A stretch of 10,446 nucleotides of DNA from RGIG5579 sp045531235 (GTDB lineage Bacteria; Bacillota; Clostridia; Oscillospirales; SIG627): assembly GCA_045531235.1 (NCBI GenBank), contig JAZSDQ010000003.1:1-10446 (forward strand), written 5' to 3'. The notes under the pieces were generated by a model. It ran no database searches and was not told where the DNA came from. It saw only the letters and a list, made by a program, of their open reading frames with translations. The translations under genes and the position numbers were made by a program. This document shows, piece after piece, positions 1-5,473 of this stretch (the first letter of the stretch is position 1; every line of letters begins with the position of its first letter).

Positions 1-1
1 G

Positions 2-1306
2 CTTGAAAAACTGAAAGAGGAATACCGACCGCCGAGCACGCGGTGCAAGCCGGACATGCTGTTCGGCGATTGGATAGAGATCTGGTACGAGAACTACTCC
101 AAGCCTGCCATCCGACCGCTGACTCAGCAAAACTACGAGAACCGAATCTACGATCACATCATTCCCGAGATCGGCAAGATACCGCTGAACAAACTGACGC
201 AGAACGACCTGCAACAATTCTACGCACGGCTGAAACGGAACGGGCGAAAGCAATACGTCGAGAAATACGGCCCCGGACTGTCCGACCGCATGGTGCGAGC
301 CTGCCACGCAAGCTGTCGCATGGCACTGGAAAAAGCGGTAGCCGAAGGGCTGATACGAGTCAATCCTGCCATCGGGTGTAAACTGCCGCCGAAGAAAGCG
401 CGAGAGATGCAGGTGCTGACGAAGGATGAGCTACAGCGATTCCTCGCCCAGGCCAAAGAGGACGGATACTACGAACTGTTCCTGCTGGAACTGGGCACGG
501 GAATGCGACGAGGGGAGCTGATGGGATTGCAATGGAATGACCTCAACTTCCAAACGGGCGAACTCCACATCGTCCGCCAGGCGTGTGCGGTGAATGGAAA
601 GATTGAGATATCTACACCCAAGACTAAAAGTTCCATCCGCACGGTGGTGCTGCCGCCGTCGCTGGTGGAGGTGCTGAAAAAGTATAGGGAAACGGTCAAT
701 TCGCGGTGGATGTTCCCGTCACCGCAAAATCCCGACGTACCGAGGTATCCCACGTCCATCGGCGATATCCTGTCGATCCTACTCAAACGGGCGGGATGCA
801 AGCACGTGCGGTTCCACGACTTGCGCCATACCTTTGCTACGATGGCGCTCGAAAACGGTATGGACGTGAAAACACTGTCGGCAACGATAGGCCACGTGTC
901 AGCGGCAACCACACTTGATATCTACAGCCATATGACTGACACGATGCAGATGCAGGCGGCGGTGAGCATAGACCGCAAAATCGGCGGTACAAACGCACAG
1001 ATGCCTGCAGTAGAGCAAACACCCGAGGAGAAGGCAAACCCGCCTGTAAACGCCCCGTGTGCGCCTACAGAACCCCATCCCGAGCCGATACCGAGGAAGA
1101 TCCGAAAGAGCGGCACCGGATGTCTGTATCAGATAAACGACAGCCTGTGGGAAGGCAGCTTCTTCCCAAGACTGCCCGGCGGCAAACGAAAGAAATTCAA
1201 CGTCTACGCCGAAACGAAAGAGCAATGCGAAATCAAACTCGCTGAGATGATCGAACGAGTCAAAGCGGAGATAGCGGAAGAGAAAGAACGGCTTAGAACT
1301 GAATAA
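2..1306 (+). CDS. Tyrosine recombinase (integrase), 5' end outside the window
   Basis: This is a site-specific recombinase of the phage/ICE (Tn916-like) integrase family, which cuts and rejoins DNA at attachment sites. The frame is open from base 2, so the true start lies upstream; the ATG at 56 is internal. Numbering from that ATG, a SAM-like core-binding domain covers about 1-110 and the catalytic domain about 115-310. Catalytic residues are visible: R151 in GTGMRRGEL, a Lys at 189 or 191, H254 and R257 in HDLRHTF, H280 in IGH, and the nucleophile Y290 in DIYSH. After a Pro-rich linker (about 318-348), residues 352-405 (GCLYQINDSLWEG, RLPGGKRKK, VYAETKEQCEIKL) resemble the arm-DNA-binding AP2-like domain that normally sits at the N-terminus. 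The first visible residues (LEKLKEEYRPPSTR) look like the end of that N-terminal copy. The gene is visibly GC-richer than the two genes to its right. It marks the window's left part as mobile. All catalytic residues are present, so it is probably active. Confidence 0.93.
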   Translation, partial: LEKLKEEYRPPSTRCKPDMLFGDWIEIWYENYSKPAIRPLTQQNYENRIYDHIIPEIGKIPLNKLTQNDLQQFYARLKRNGRKQYVEKYGPGLSDRMVRACHASCRMALEKAVAEGLIRVNPAIGCKLPPKKAREMQVLTKDELQRFLAQAKEDGYYELFLLELGTGMRRGELMGLQWNDLNFQTGELHIVRQACAVNGKIEISTPKTKSSIRTVVLPPSLVEVLKKYRETVNSRWMFPSPQNPDVPRYPTSIGDILSILLKRAGCKHVRFHDLRHTFATMALENGMDVKTLSATIGHVSAATTLDIYSHMTDTMQMQAAVSIDRKIGGTNAQMPAVEQTPEEKANPPVNAPCAPTEPHPEPIPRKIRKSGTGCLYQINDSLWEGSFFPRLPGGKRKKFNVYAETKEQCEIKLAEMIERVKAEIAEEKERLRTE

Positions 1307-1310
1307 TATG

Positions 1311-1350
1311 AAAAGCCAAGACTGCCACACGGGTAACGGTCTTGGCTTTT
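1311..1350. terminator. Bidirectional intrinsic terminator between integrase and peptidase genes
   Basis: A 12-bp perfect stem (1311-1322 with 1339-1350; GCCAAGAC against GTCTTGGC, flanked by four A and four T) encloses a 16-nt loop. It begins 4 bp after the integrase stop. Because A and T runs flank both arms it can act in both directions, ending the integrase transcript and also the convergent minus-strand RES/peptidase transcript. Confidence 0.85.
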
Positions 1351-1370
1351 TATATTGATTGATATGCATT

Positions 1371-2318
1371 TTACAAATTAAATTTAGGTGGAAGTAATGT
1401 GCGAGAAAAAGGAGTCAATCTATCGTATATACGATTCCAATTAGTCCGTAGTTTCTGTTCGTGTTCAATAAAAACTTCGTTTAGATTGTTTTTGTAATGA
1501 TCAGCAATAGGCGGGATATAGAATAATTCGCATAACAGCTTTTCATCCGAAGAAAAATGCTCATCTATAGTTGTTTCGGATATTTTGATATTATGTTCTT
1601 CTTCTAAATGTTTTTTTAAGGTTTGAGAATTCATGATTTGGCGAAGGAAAGCAGGGTGATGTTTTTGATCTGCAAAATGTACATCGAAAATTGGTGGCAT
1701 GAAATTTCGAAGAACAAAGAATGTAATATTCATAGCACACAACAATAAATCAATGGAGATACACTTATCATGAATCAATTTGATAACAGCCTCGCCATGA
1801 TATGGCTTAAATAAAACAAAATCTATTGTTCGGCACATTGCAAGAGCGTCGGCATTCATTTCAAGTGTTTGATAATCTAAATAGTTTATTCCGATTTTGG
1901 AAGAGGCACTAAAATTAAGAGGGATATTTTTATTATTTATCTCATTCAGGAAATCACAGTGGCCGCAATATAGATGAGCAAATTCATGAGAAATTACAAA
2001 ATGAGCTGTCACCGAAAATATAAACACCGCAATAATTTGTCTTTCTTCTACATTAAGAGATGAATACTGGTGTTCAATAAGACGCTGCGTTGCTGTATGT
2101 AACCTTTTTAACAAACCTCTATAAATGATAATGGTATCAATTTCTTTTGATTCAGCTTGGGCGTTGTTAATATCTTGTGGATTAAATTCTATTTGTATTC
2201 GCTTCATATTAGGTTTGGTGTTGGCTGTGGTTGCATCGGAGTTGTAAAGGTTAAATAGTCTATCTACATGATTGTGACAGATTTGATGATATAATTTTTC
2301 CAGCGTTTCAAATTCCAT
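1371..2318 (-). CDS. HExxH zinc metallopeptidase, Lit/U49-like (putative phage exclusion)
   Basis: This is a predicted soluble zinc peptidase of 315 aa. I start it at the ATG at 2318, because an AAAGGTGG ribosome binding site lies 9 nt upstream; an in-frame TTG at 2351 would place that site inside the gene. From this ATG, HEFAH (111-115) is the zinc site, E153 and D157 in LEMNAD are a probable third ligand and neighbouring acid, and an HPA motif at about 221-223 is followed by Arg at 226. That order (hydrophobic helix then HExxH, ExxAD, HPAxxR) matches what I recall of E. coli Lit, the peptidase U49 family, which cleaves EF-Tu during T4 infection. Overall identity is low, so the substrate is unknown. 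A generic M48-like or ImmA-like peptidase is the alternative. The gene lies 75 bp behind the RES gene on the same strand, probably in one operon, and is AT-rich compared with the integrase. No signal peptide or clear membrane anchor is seen. Confidence 0.72.
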   Translation of the reverse strand: MEFETLEKLYHQICHNHVDRLFNLYNSDATTANTKPNMKRIQIEFNPQDINNAQAESKEIDTIIIYRGLLKRLHTATQRLIEHQYSSLNVEERQIIAVFIFSVTAHFVISHEFAHLYCGHCDFLNEINNKNIPLNFSASSKIGINYLDYQTLEMNADALAMCRTIDFVLFKPYHGEAVIKLIHDKCISIDLLLCAMNITFFVLRNFMPPIFDVHFADQKHHPAFLRQIMNSQTLKKHLEEEHNIKISETTIDEHFSSDEKLLCELFYIPPIADHYKNNLNEVFIEHEQKLRTNWNRIYDRLTPFSRTLLPPKFNL

Positions 2319-2327
2319 AAAGTTTAA

Positions 2328-2335
2328 CCACCTTT
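2328..2335 (-). promoter_or_regulatory. Ribosome binding site that sets the peptidase start
   Basis: On the minus strand AAAGGTGG sits 9 nt before the ATG at 2318. It favours that start over the in-frame TTG at 2351, which has no Shine-Dalgarno sequence in front of it. Confidence 0.7.
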
Positions 2336-2393
2336 TAATGTGTAGTTTCAATTTTGATATGCAGTAAACAAAGAAATAATTGAAAATTTGAAA

Positions 2394-3314
2394 TTACGTA
2401 GCAATTATATAATCTAAAACATCGCCACACGGAACAGCATAATTTTTGTTAAACAAAACGATATTTTTTGATTCCGGACAAACGGTGCTTGAATATACGA
2501 TCCCATCAAAGCCTTCTCTTATAAAGTACATGGCTAATGTTTGGAATGGAGCATAAACCAATTTTTTGTTATCAGTATTAATTGGAACAAATAAATTTTT
2601 TGACATCATTTTTGCATATGTGCGAAGAACCCATTTTGCGATGTCTTGTTTCATGTAATCATTTTTGTAGTTTAGCCTATATGCCAAATATCCATATTTT
2701 TCTACATATTTGAATGCTCTATCGTATTCTCGTTCTTCCAACTCTTTTAATATCTTGTTTATGTCATCATAGGTCATTTTATCCGCGATGGTAAGATCAA
2801 CAACTTTTAAGTTGAAATAATCGGTGTTGATTTCAAAATTGCAAAAGGCGAAGCGGTCTCCTTGTTTGGCTCGGCATTCATTTTCGGCACCTTTTTGAAC
2901 GATGTTTTGATTCTCTCCAACAGCAAGATATAGCCATTCAACGCCAGGAGGGCTAAATCTATTATCTTCTGTTATAAACTTTGAAACAGGCAAAAGTCTG
3001 TCATATGGTGGCGTGTCTTGGGGTTCAGAGGGTTTTATAATGGTGCCACGACCGATATGCTTTGAATTGAGAAACTTAGAAAGAGTGACAGTCATTTCAC
3101 TTTTTCCAATGCCTTGAAACCAACCGTCAAACTGTCTTAAAAAAGTGACTGATAAAGCGTTATCGGTATCCGTATATTCGAAATCCTTACGTGCAAGTGC
3201 ATTGCCAAATTCTGCCCAGGTTCGTTTCATAGTTTCTTCTGAATGGGCCAAACTTATTTCATCTAATACAAGTGCGCTCTTGCGAACTCTTTGTTTTGGG
3301 ATTCTTGCTTTCAT
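2394..3314 (-). CDS. RES-domain protein, putative NAD+-degrading effector
   Basis: A 306-aa protein whose C-terminal two-thirds reads as a RES domain. This fold is related to ADP-ribosyltransferases; in RES-Xre toxin-antitoxin pairs it consumes NAD+. Key features are R119 in RFSPPGVEWLYLA, a Glu at 144 or 146 in AENECRA, and S275/S276 in FDGIVYSSTV followed by NIVLFN. These correspond to the Arg, Glu and Ser that name the family, and the phrase FQTLAMYFIREGFDGIVYSS is typical of its C-terminal half. About 100 residues precede the core, and a Lys/Glu-rich helical insert spans about 178-245, so it is longer than simple RES toxins (usually about 150-230 aa). The start at 3314 is supported by TAGGAGGA 4 nt upstream. 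No Xre-type antitoxin gene is adjacent; the partner is the HExxH peptidase downstream. The gene begins directly after the tRNA-Pro terminator, with no obvious promoter of its own. The function as toxin or defence effector is inferred from the fold and context. Confidence 0.75.
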   Translation of the reverse strand: MKARIPKQRVRKSALVLDEISLAHSEETMKRTWAEFGNALARKDFEYTDTDNALSVTFLRQFDGWFQGIGKSEMTVTLSKFLNSKHIGRGTIIKPSEPQDTPPYDRLLPVSKFITEDNRFSPPGVEWLYLAVGENQNIVQKGAENECRAKQGDRFAFCNFEINTDYFNLKVVDLTIADKMTYDDINKILKELEEREYDRAFKYVEKYGYLAYRLNYKNDYMKQDIAKWVLRTYAKMMSKNLFVPINTDNKKLVYAPFQTLAMYFIREGFDGIVYSSTVCPESKNIVLFNKNYAVPCGDVLDYIIAT

Positions 3315-3327
3315 AACATCCTCCTAA

Positions 3328-3365
3328 GAAAGAAAAAGCCGCAAAGTATCGCTACTTTGCGGCTT
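3328..3365 (-). terminator. Intrinsic terminator downstream of tRNA-Pro
   Basis: Read on the minus strand, a perfect 13-bp stem (3365-3353 with 3348-3336) closes on a GCGA tetraloop of the stable GNRA type. A pyrimidine tract beginning with five T follows. It ends the tRNA-Pro transcript and stops just before the Shine-Dalgarno sequence of the RES gene, so it also stands between the tRNA promoter and the RES/peptidase operon. Confidence 0.88.
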
Positions 3366-3369
3366 CGCA

Positions 3370-3385
3370 TGCGGACGAATCCGCA
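3370..3385 (-). other. Small UUCG hairpin in the tRNA-Pro 3' trailer
   Basis: On the minus strand TGCGGA-TTCG-TCCGCA forms a 6-bp hairpin with the extra-stable UUCG loop, starting 4 nt after the encoded CCA and directly before the terminator. It may guide tRNA 3' processing or simply add transcript stability. The structure is plain; the role is inferred. Confidence 0.6.
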
Positions 3386-3389
3386 AATT

Positions 3390-3465
3390 TGGTCGGAGTG
3401 ACAGGGTTCGAACCTGCGGCCTCAACATCCCAAATGTCGCGCGCTCCCAACTGCGCCACACCCCG
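3390..3465 (-). tRNA. tRNA-Pro(UGG), intact
   Basis: The minus strand folds into a complete cloverleaf of 73 nt plus an encoded CCA (3390-3392). The acceptor CGGGGTG pairs with CACTCCG with one G-U. The D stem is GCGC/GCGC, the anticodon stem is CGACA/TGTTG, and the loop TTTGGGA carries anticodon TGG (3430-3432). The T arm is GCAGG-TTCGAAC-CCTGT. The discriminator is A. I see no convincing -35/-10 pair directly upstream. A second, broken tRNA-Pro with the same anticodon lies 158 bp upstream on the same strand. Confidence 0.95.
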
Positions 3466-3487
3466 ATTTTTATTCAATTTTTCTTAT

Positions 3488-3527
3488 TTTTGCGTGGAAG
3501 TGGGACAAACTGTGGTCAAACGCAAAA
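3488..3527. repeat. Inverted repeat enclosing two direct repeats, possible integrase arm sites
   Basis: An 8-bp inverted repeat (TTTTGCGT 3488-3495, ACGCAAAA 3520-3527) encloses two near-identical direct repeats, GTGGGACAAAC (3500-3510) and GTGGTCAAAC (3512-3521). Short tandem repeats close to a broken tRNA are what arm-type binding sites of tyrosine integrases look like. The repeats are seen directly; the role is inferred. Confidence 0.4.
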
Positions 3528-3556
3528 TTCACGCGGTTTTGCATTTTTATAAAGTG

Positions 3557-3587
3557 CCGAAAGTCCGCACCGTTGAAGGCTTTTCGG
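3557..3587. repeat. Imperfect hairpin between the two tRNA-Pro sequences
   Basis: CCGAAAGTCC (3557-3566) and GGCTTTTCGG (3578-3587) pair with two central mispaired positions around an 11-nt loop. It has no good T tract on either strand, so it is at best a weak terminator for the abrB-like transcript. It lies in the stretch (3466-3623) in which I see no gene. Confidence 0.35.
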
Positions 3588-3623
3588 GACTTTTGCTTTA
3601 TTACGGATATAACTGCTAGGCAC

Positions 3624-3663
3624 GCTCCCAAAGCAGGCGCGCTACCAACTGCGCCATATCTCG
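3624..3663 (-). pseudogene. Truncated tRNA-Pro(UGG), 5' half only
   Basis: The minus strand from 3663 gives the first 40 nt of a second tRNA-Pro. It has an acceptor 5' strand CGAGATA, then TG, the D arm GCGC-AGTTGGTA-GCGC, the 5' anticodon stem CCTGC, and the loop TTTGGGA with anticodon TGG (3628-3630). Two matching bases (GC) of the 3' anticodon stem follow, and then similarity stops. No variable region, T arm or matching acceptor 3' strand (TATCTCG) follows within the window. The break next to the anticodon loop suggests a recombination or integration junction. It starts 6 bp behind the stop of the abrB-like gene, so that tRNA was probably once cotranscribed with it. Confidence 0.8.
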
Positions 3664-3669
3664 GTGGGG

Positions 3670-3909
3670 TTATTTGCTAAGCTTTTGGAGGCAAGCGGCA
3701 CAAATATATTTACCTTCAAAGGGGAAAAGGCTTTCTTCGCTACCGCAAAAGGTGCAGGTAGGGGTTGCTTTCTGAATGCGAATGGCATTCTCCTCAAGAG
3801 AAATGCGCAATTCGTCCCATTCTTTAATTTCCAGAGCCTTGCGAATATCCATAGGAATAACAATTCTGCCCAGATTATCAATCTTACGAATGCTATAGCT
3901 CTTTTTCAT
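3670..3909 (-). CDS. AbrB/SpoVT-type transition regulator with C-terminal CxxC zinc knuckle
   Basis: A 79-aa DNA-binding regulator. Residues 1-50 form the swapped-hairpin AbrB domain (RKIDNLGRIVIPMDIRKALE, then WDELRISLEENAIRI), which dimerises and binds AT-rich promoter DNA. Residues 54-79 carry CTFC and CAAC spaced 18 residues apart, a probable zinc-binding knuckle like that in other clostridial AbrB-like proteins. The start at 3909 is chosen because AAAGGAG lies 8 nt upstream and the promoter lies further up; a longer frame to 3951 would run through that promoter. The gene is divergent from the M20 amidohydrolase gene. It is probably autoregulated, because a perfect 14-bp palindrome overlaps its -35 box. 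The targets are unknown. Confidence 0.9.
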   Translation of the reverse strand: MKKSYSIRKIDNLGRIVIPMDIRKALEIKEWDELRISLEENAIRIQKATPTCTFCGSEESLFPFEGKYICAACLQKLSK

Positions 3910-3941
3910 CGCGTTAGCTCCTTTCGACGAACTGTGACATA

Positions 3942-3970
3942 ATTTTACCAACGAATGGCAGTTTTGTCAA
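3942..3970 (-). promoter_or_regulatory. Sigma-A promoter of the abrB-like gene
   Basis: On the minus strand TTGACA (3970-3965), a 17-nt spacer and TAAAAT (3947-3942) lie 32 bp before the start codon. It is a near-perfect housekeeping promoter. Confidence 0.85.
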
Positions 3971-3980
3971 GAAGTCTTGA
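3967..3980. promoter_or_regulatory. Palindromic operator candidate over the abrB -35 box
   Basis: TCAAGA-AG-TCTTGA is a 14-bp perfect inverted repeat that shares four bases with the -35 box of the abrB-like promoter. It lies 22 bp from the -35 box of the M20 promoter. A bound protein could block the first promoter and perhaps affect the second. Confidence 0.45.
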
Positions 3981-4001
3981 AAAATAGTCTGCTTTTTTGC
4001 C

Positions 4002-4030
4002 TTGCAATGATGTACAAGCTATGGTAAAAT
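4002..4030 (+). promoter_or_regulatory. Sigma-A promoter of the M20 amidohydrolase gene
   Basis: TTGCAA (4002-4007), a 17-nt spacer and TAAAAT (4025-4030) are followed by an untranslated leader of about 50 nt before the ATG at 4090. Confidence 0.75.
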
Positions 4031-4089
4031 TAGGAAGATCGTTATATATGATATGTAGATTTGTTTTTTTTTATGCAGGGGAGGTTTGT

Positions 4090-5445
4090 ATGAATCAGCG
4101 CTATGAAAAATATGCCAACGAAATAGAAAAGAACAAGCAGAAGATTCTGGATGCCGAGCGCTATATCTGGAAGAATCCGGAAACCGGCTTCCGTGAATGG
4201 AAGACTCATGCTTATCTGAAAGCCGAGTTTGAGGCGTTAGGGTATGAGCTTGTAGAGGCAGGGAACATTCCCGGCTTTTATACGGATATTGATACAGGGA
4301 TCCCCGGTCCCAAAATTGCCGTTTTCGGTGAAATGGACTCTCTTATTATTCATGCTCATCCCGAGTGTAATCCCGAAACAGGCGCTGTGCATGCTTGCGG
4401 TCACCACTGCCAATGCGCGGGCCTTTTGGGTGTTGCCATTGCATTGAAAGCTCCCGGTGCTTTGGACGGCCTTTGTGGCTCAATCCGCCTTATTGCCGTT
4501 CCCGCAGAAGAGGGAATTGAGATCGAGTATCGCCGCGAATTGAAAAAGCAGGGAATTATTGAGTTTTTTGGCGGTAAAATGGAGTTTTTATACCGTGGCT
4601 ATCTTGACGGTGTGGATATGTCCTTTATGGTGCACGCTACCACGGATCCCGGATTTCTCTGCCCCGCAGGAAGCAATGGTAATATTCTGAAAAAAGCCAC
4701 CTTCCGCGGCAAGGCGGCCCATGCAGGTGGAAAGCCTCACCTCGGAAACAACGCTCTGTATGCGGCGCAGACCGCTTTGACGGCGGCAAATGCCCTTCGC
4801 GAGACCTTCCGTGACGAGGATCATATCCGTTTCCATCCCATTTTTACCAAGGCCGGCGTTGCCATCAATGCCATTCCCGACGAGGTGGTTTCCGAAAGCT
4901 ACGTTCGCGGTGCAACGCTGGAGGCCGTCCGTGCAGCCAGTGAAAAGGTGAACCGTGCTTATGCTGCCGCCGCTGCTGCTATGCAGTGCCACGTTTATTT
5001 TGAGGATCAGCATCAGCATGCGCCTCGTATCAACGACCACAATTTGAGAAGAATTTTCAGTGATGTTTGTTTGAATTATCTGCCTCCCGAAAAAGTGGAT
5101 TTCAACAGAGCACATGCTTCGGGTTGCAGTGATCTCGGCGATATTTGCTGTGTGATGCCCTGTGTTCATCCTTACTGCGGTGGTTGCTACGGCGTCAGCC
5201 ATTCTGCAAACTTCGGGGTAGAGGATGTGGAAATGGCCTGCGTTCTTAGCGCAAAGGTTCAGACTTCGGTTTTGTGCGCCCTCCTTTCCGACGGAGCAGC
5301 TGAGGCGAAAAAGGTACTTCGCGAGGCAAAGGTTCCTTTCAAAACCAAGGAAGAGTTTTTTGAATCTATTGAAAAAATGAGCTTTCGCGGCGAGGGTGTT
5401 ACCTATAACGACGACGGTACCGTCACTCTCCGCTACAAGGCGTAA
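4090..5445 (+). CDS. M20 family amidohydrolase/metallopeptidase (AbgB-like)
   Basis: A 451-aa cytoplasmic di-metal hydrolase of the M20D/aminoacylase group, which removes acyl or aminoacyl groups from amino acids or dipeptides (the AbgB and HipO relatives). The start at 4090 is set by GGGGAGG 5 nt upstream; a longer frame from 3997 overlaps the promoter. Motifs in order are FGEMDSL (79-85), HACGHH (101-106), PAEEG with the acid pair E140/E141, VHATTD (181-186), a dimerisation/lid domain starting near FRGKAAHAGG (205-214), ASGCSDLGD (343-351) and SHSANF with H371 as a likely late ligand. The sixth position of the HACGHD motif is His here. The protein is Cys-rich and has no signal peptide, so it acts inside the cell. 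It is monocistronic, with its own promoter and terminator. The exact substrate cannot be read from the sequence. Confidence 0.9.
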   Translation: MNQRYEKYANEIEKNKQKILDAERYIWKNPETGFREWKTHAYLKAEFEALGYELVEAGNIPGFYTDIDTGIPGPKIAVFGEMDSLIIHAHPECNPETGAVHACGHHCQCAGLLGVAIALKAPGALDGLCGSIRLIAVPAEEGIEIEYRRELKKQGIIEFFGGKMEFLYRGYLDGVDMSFMVHATTDPGFLCPAGSNGNILKKATFRGKAAHAGGKPHLGNNALYAAQTALTAANALRETFRDEDHIRFHPIFTKAGVAINAIPDEVVSESYVRGATLEAVRAASEKVNRAYAAAAAAMQCHVYFEDQHQHAPRINDHNLRRIFSDVCLNYLPPEKVDFNRAHASGCSDLGDICCVMPCVHPYCGGCYGVSHSANFGVEDVEMACVLSAKVQTSVLCALLSDGAAEAKKVLREAKVPFKTKEEFFESIEKMSFRGEGVTYNDDGTVTLRYKA

Positions 5446-5472
5446 AAAAAGAGGCTGAAAAGCCTCTTTTTT
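5445..5472. terminator. Bidirectional terminator between M20 gene and pheB-like gene
   Basis: A 12-bp stem (A6-GAGGCT, loop GAAA, AGCCTC-T6) starts at the last base of the M20 stop codon and ends 1 bp before the convergent pheB-like stop. It has an A run on one side and a T run on the other, so it serves both genes. Confidence 0.9.
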
Positions 5473-5473
5473 A

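Noticed and set aside
1371..2318. ImmA/IrrE-type antirepressor protease
   Set aside because: The HExxH helix alone would fit, but the ExxAD and HPAxxR motifs and the length fit Lit-like proteins better, and no Xre repressor gene is adjacent.
2319..2351. Peptidase start at the in-frame TTG at 2351
   Set aside because: The strong AAAGGTGG lies inside this extension and is correctly spaced for the ATG at 2318.
3389..3619. Forward open frame reading GVTGFEPAASTSQ
   Set aside because: It is the antisense of the tRNA-Pro; this phrase is a well-known false protein from tRNA genes. It has no ribosome binding site.
3466..3663. Group I intron or split tRNA joining the half tRNA to the downstream tRNA
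   Set aside because: The 5' half has anticodon stem CCTGC and acceptor CGAGATA, which do not pair with the 3' half of the downstream tRNA (TGTTG and CACTCCG). The downstream tRNA is complete by itself, and 160 bp is too short for a typical group I intron.
3910..3951. N-terminal extension of the abrB-like protein to 3951
   Set aside because: The extension would translate through the -10 region of its own promoter; the ATG at 3909 has a good ribosome binding site.
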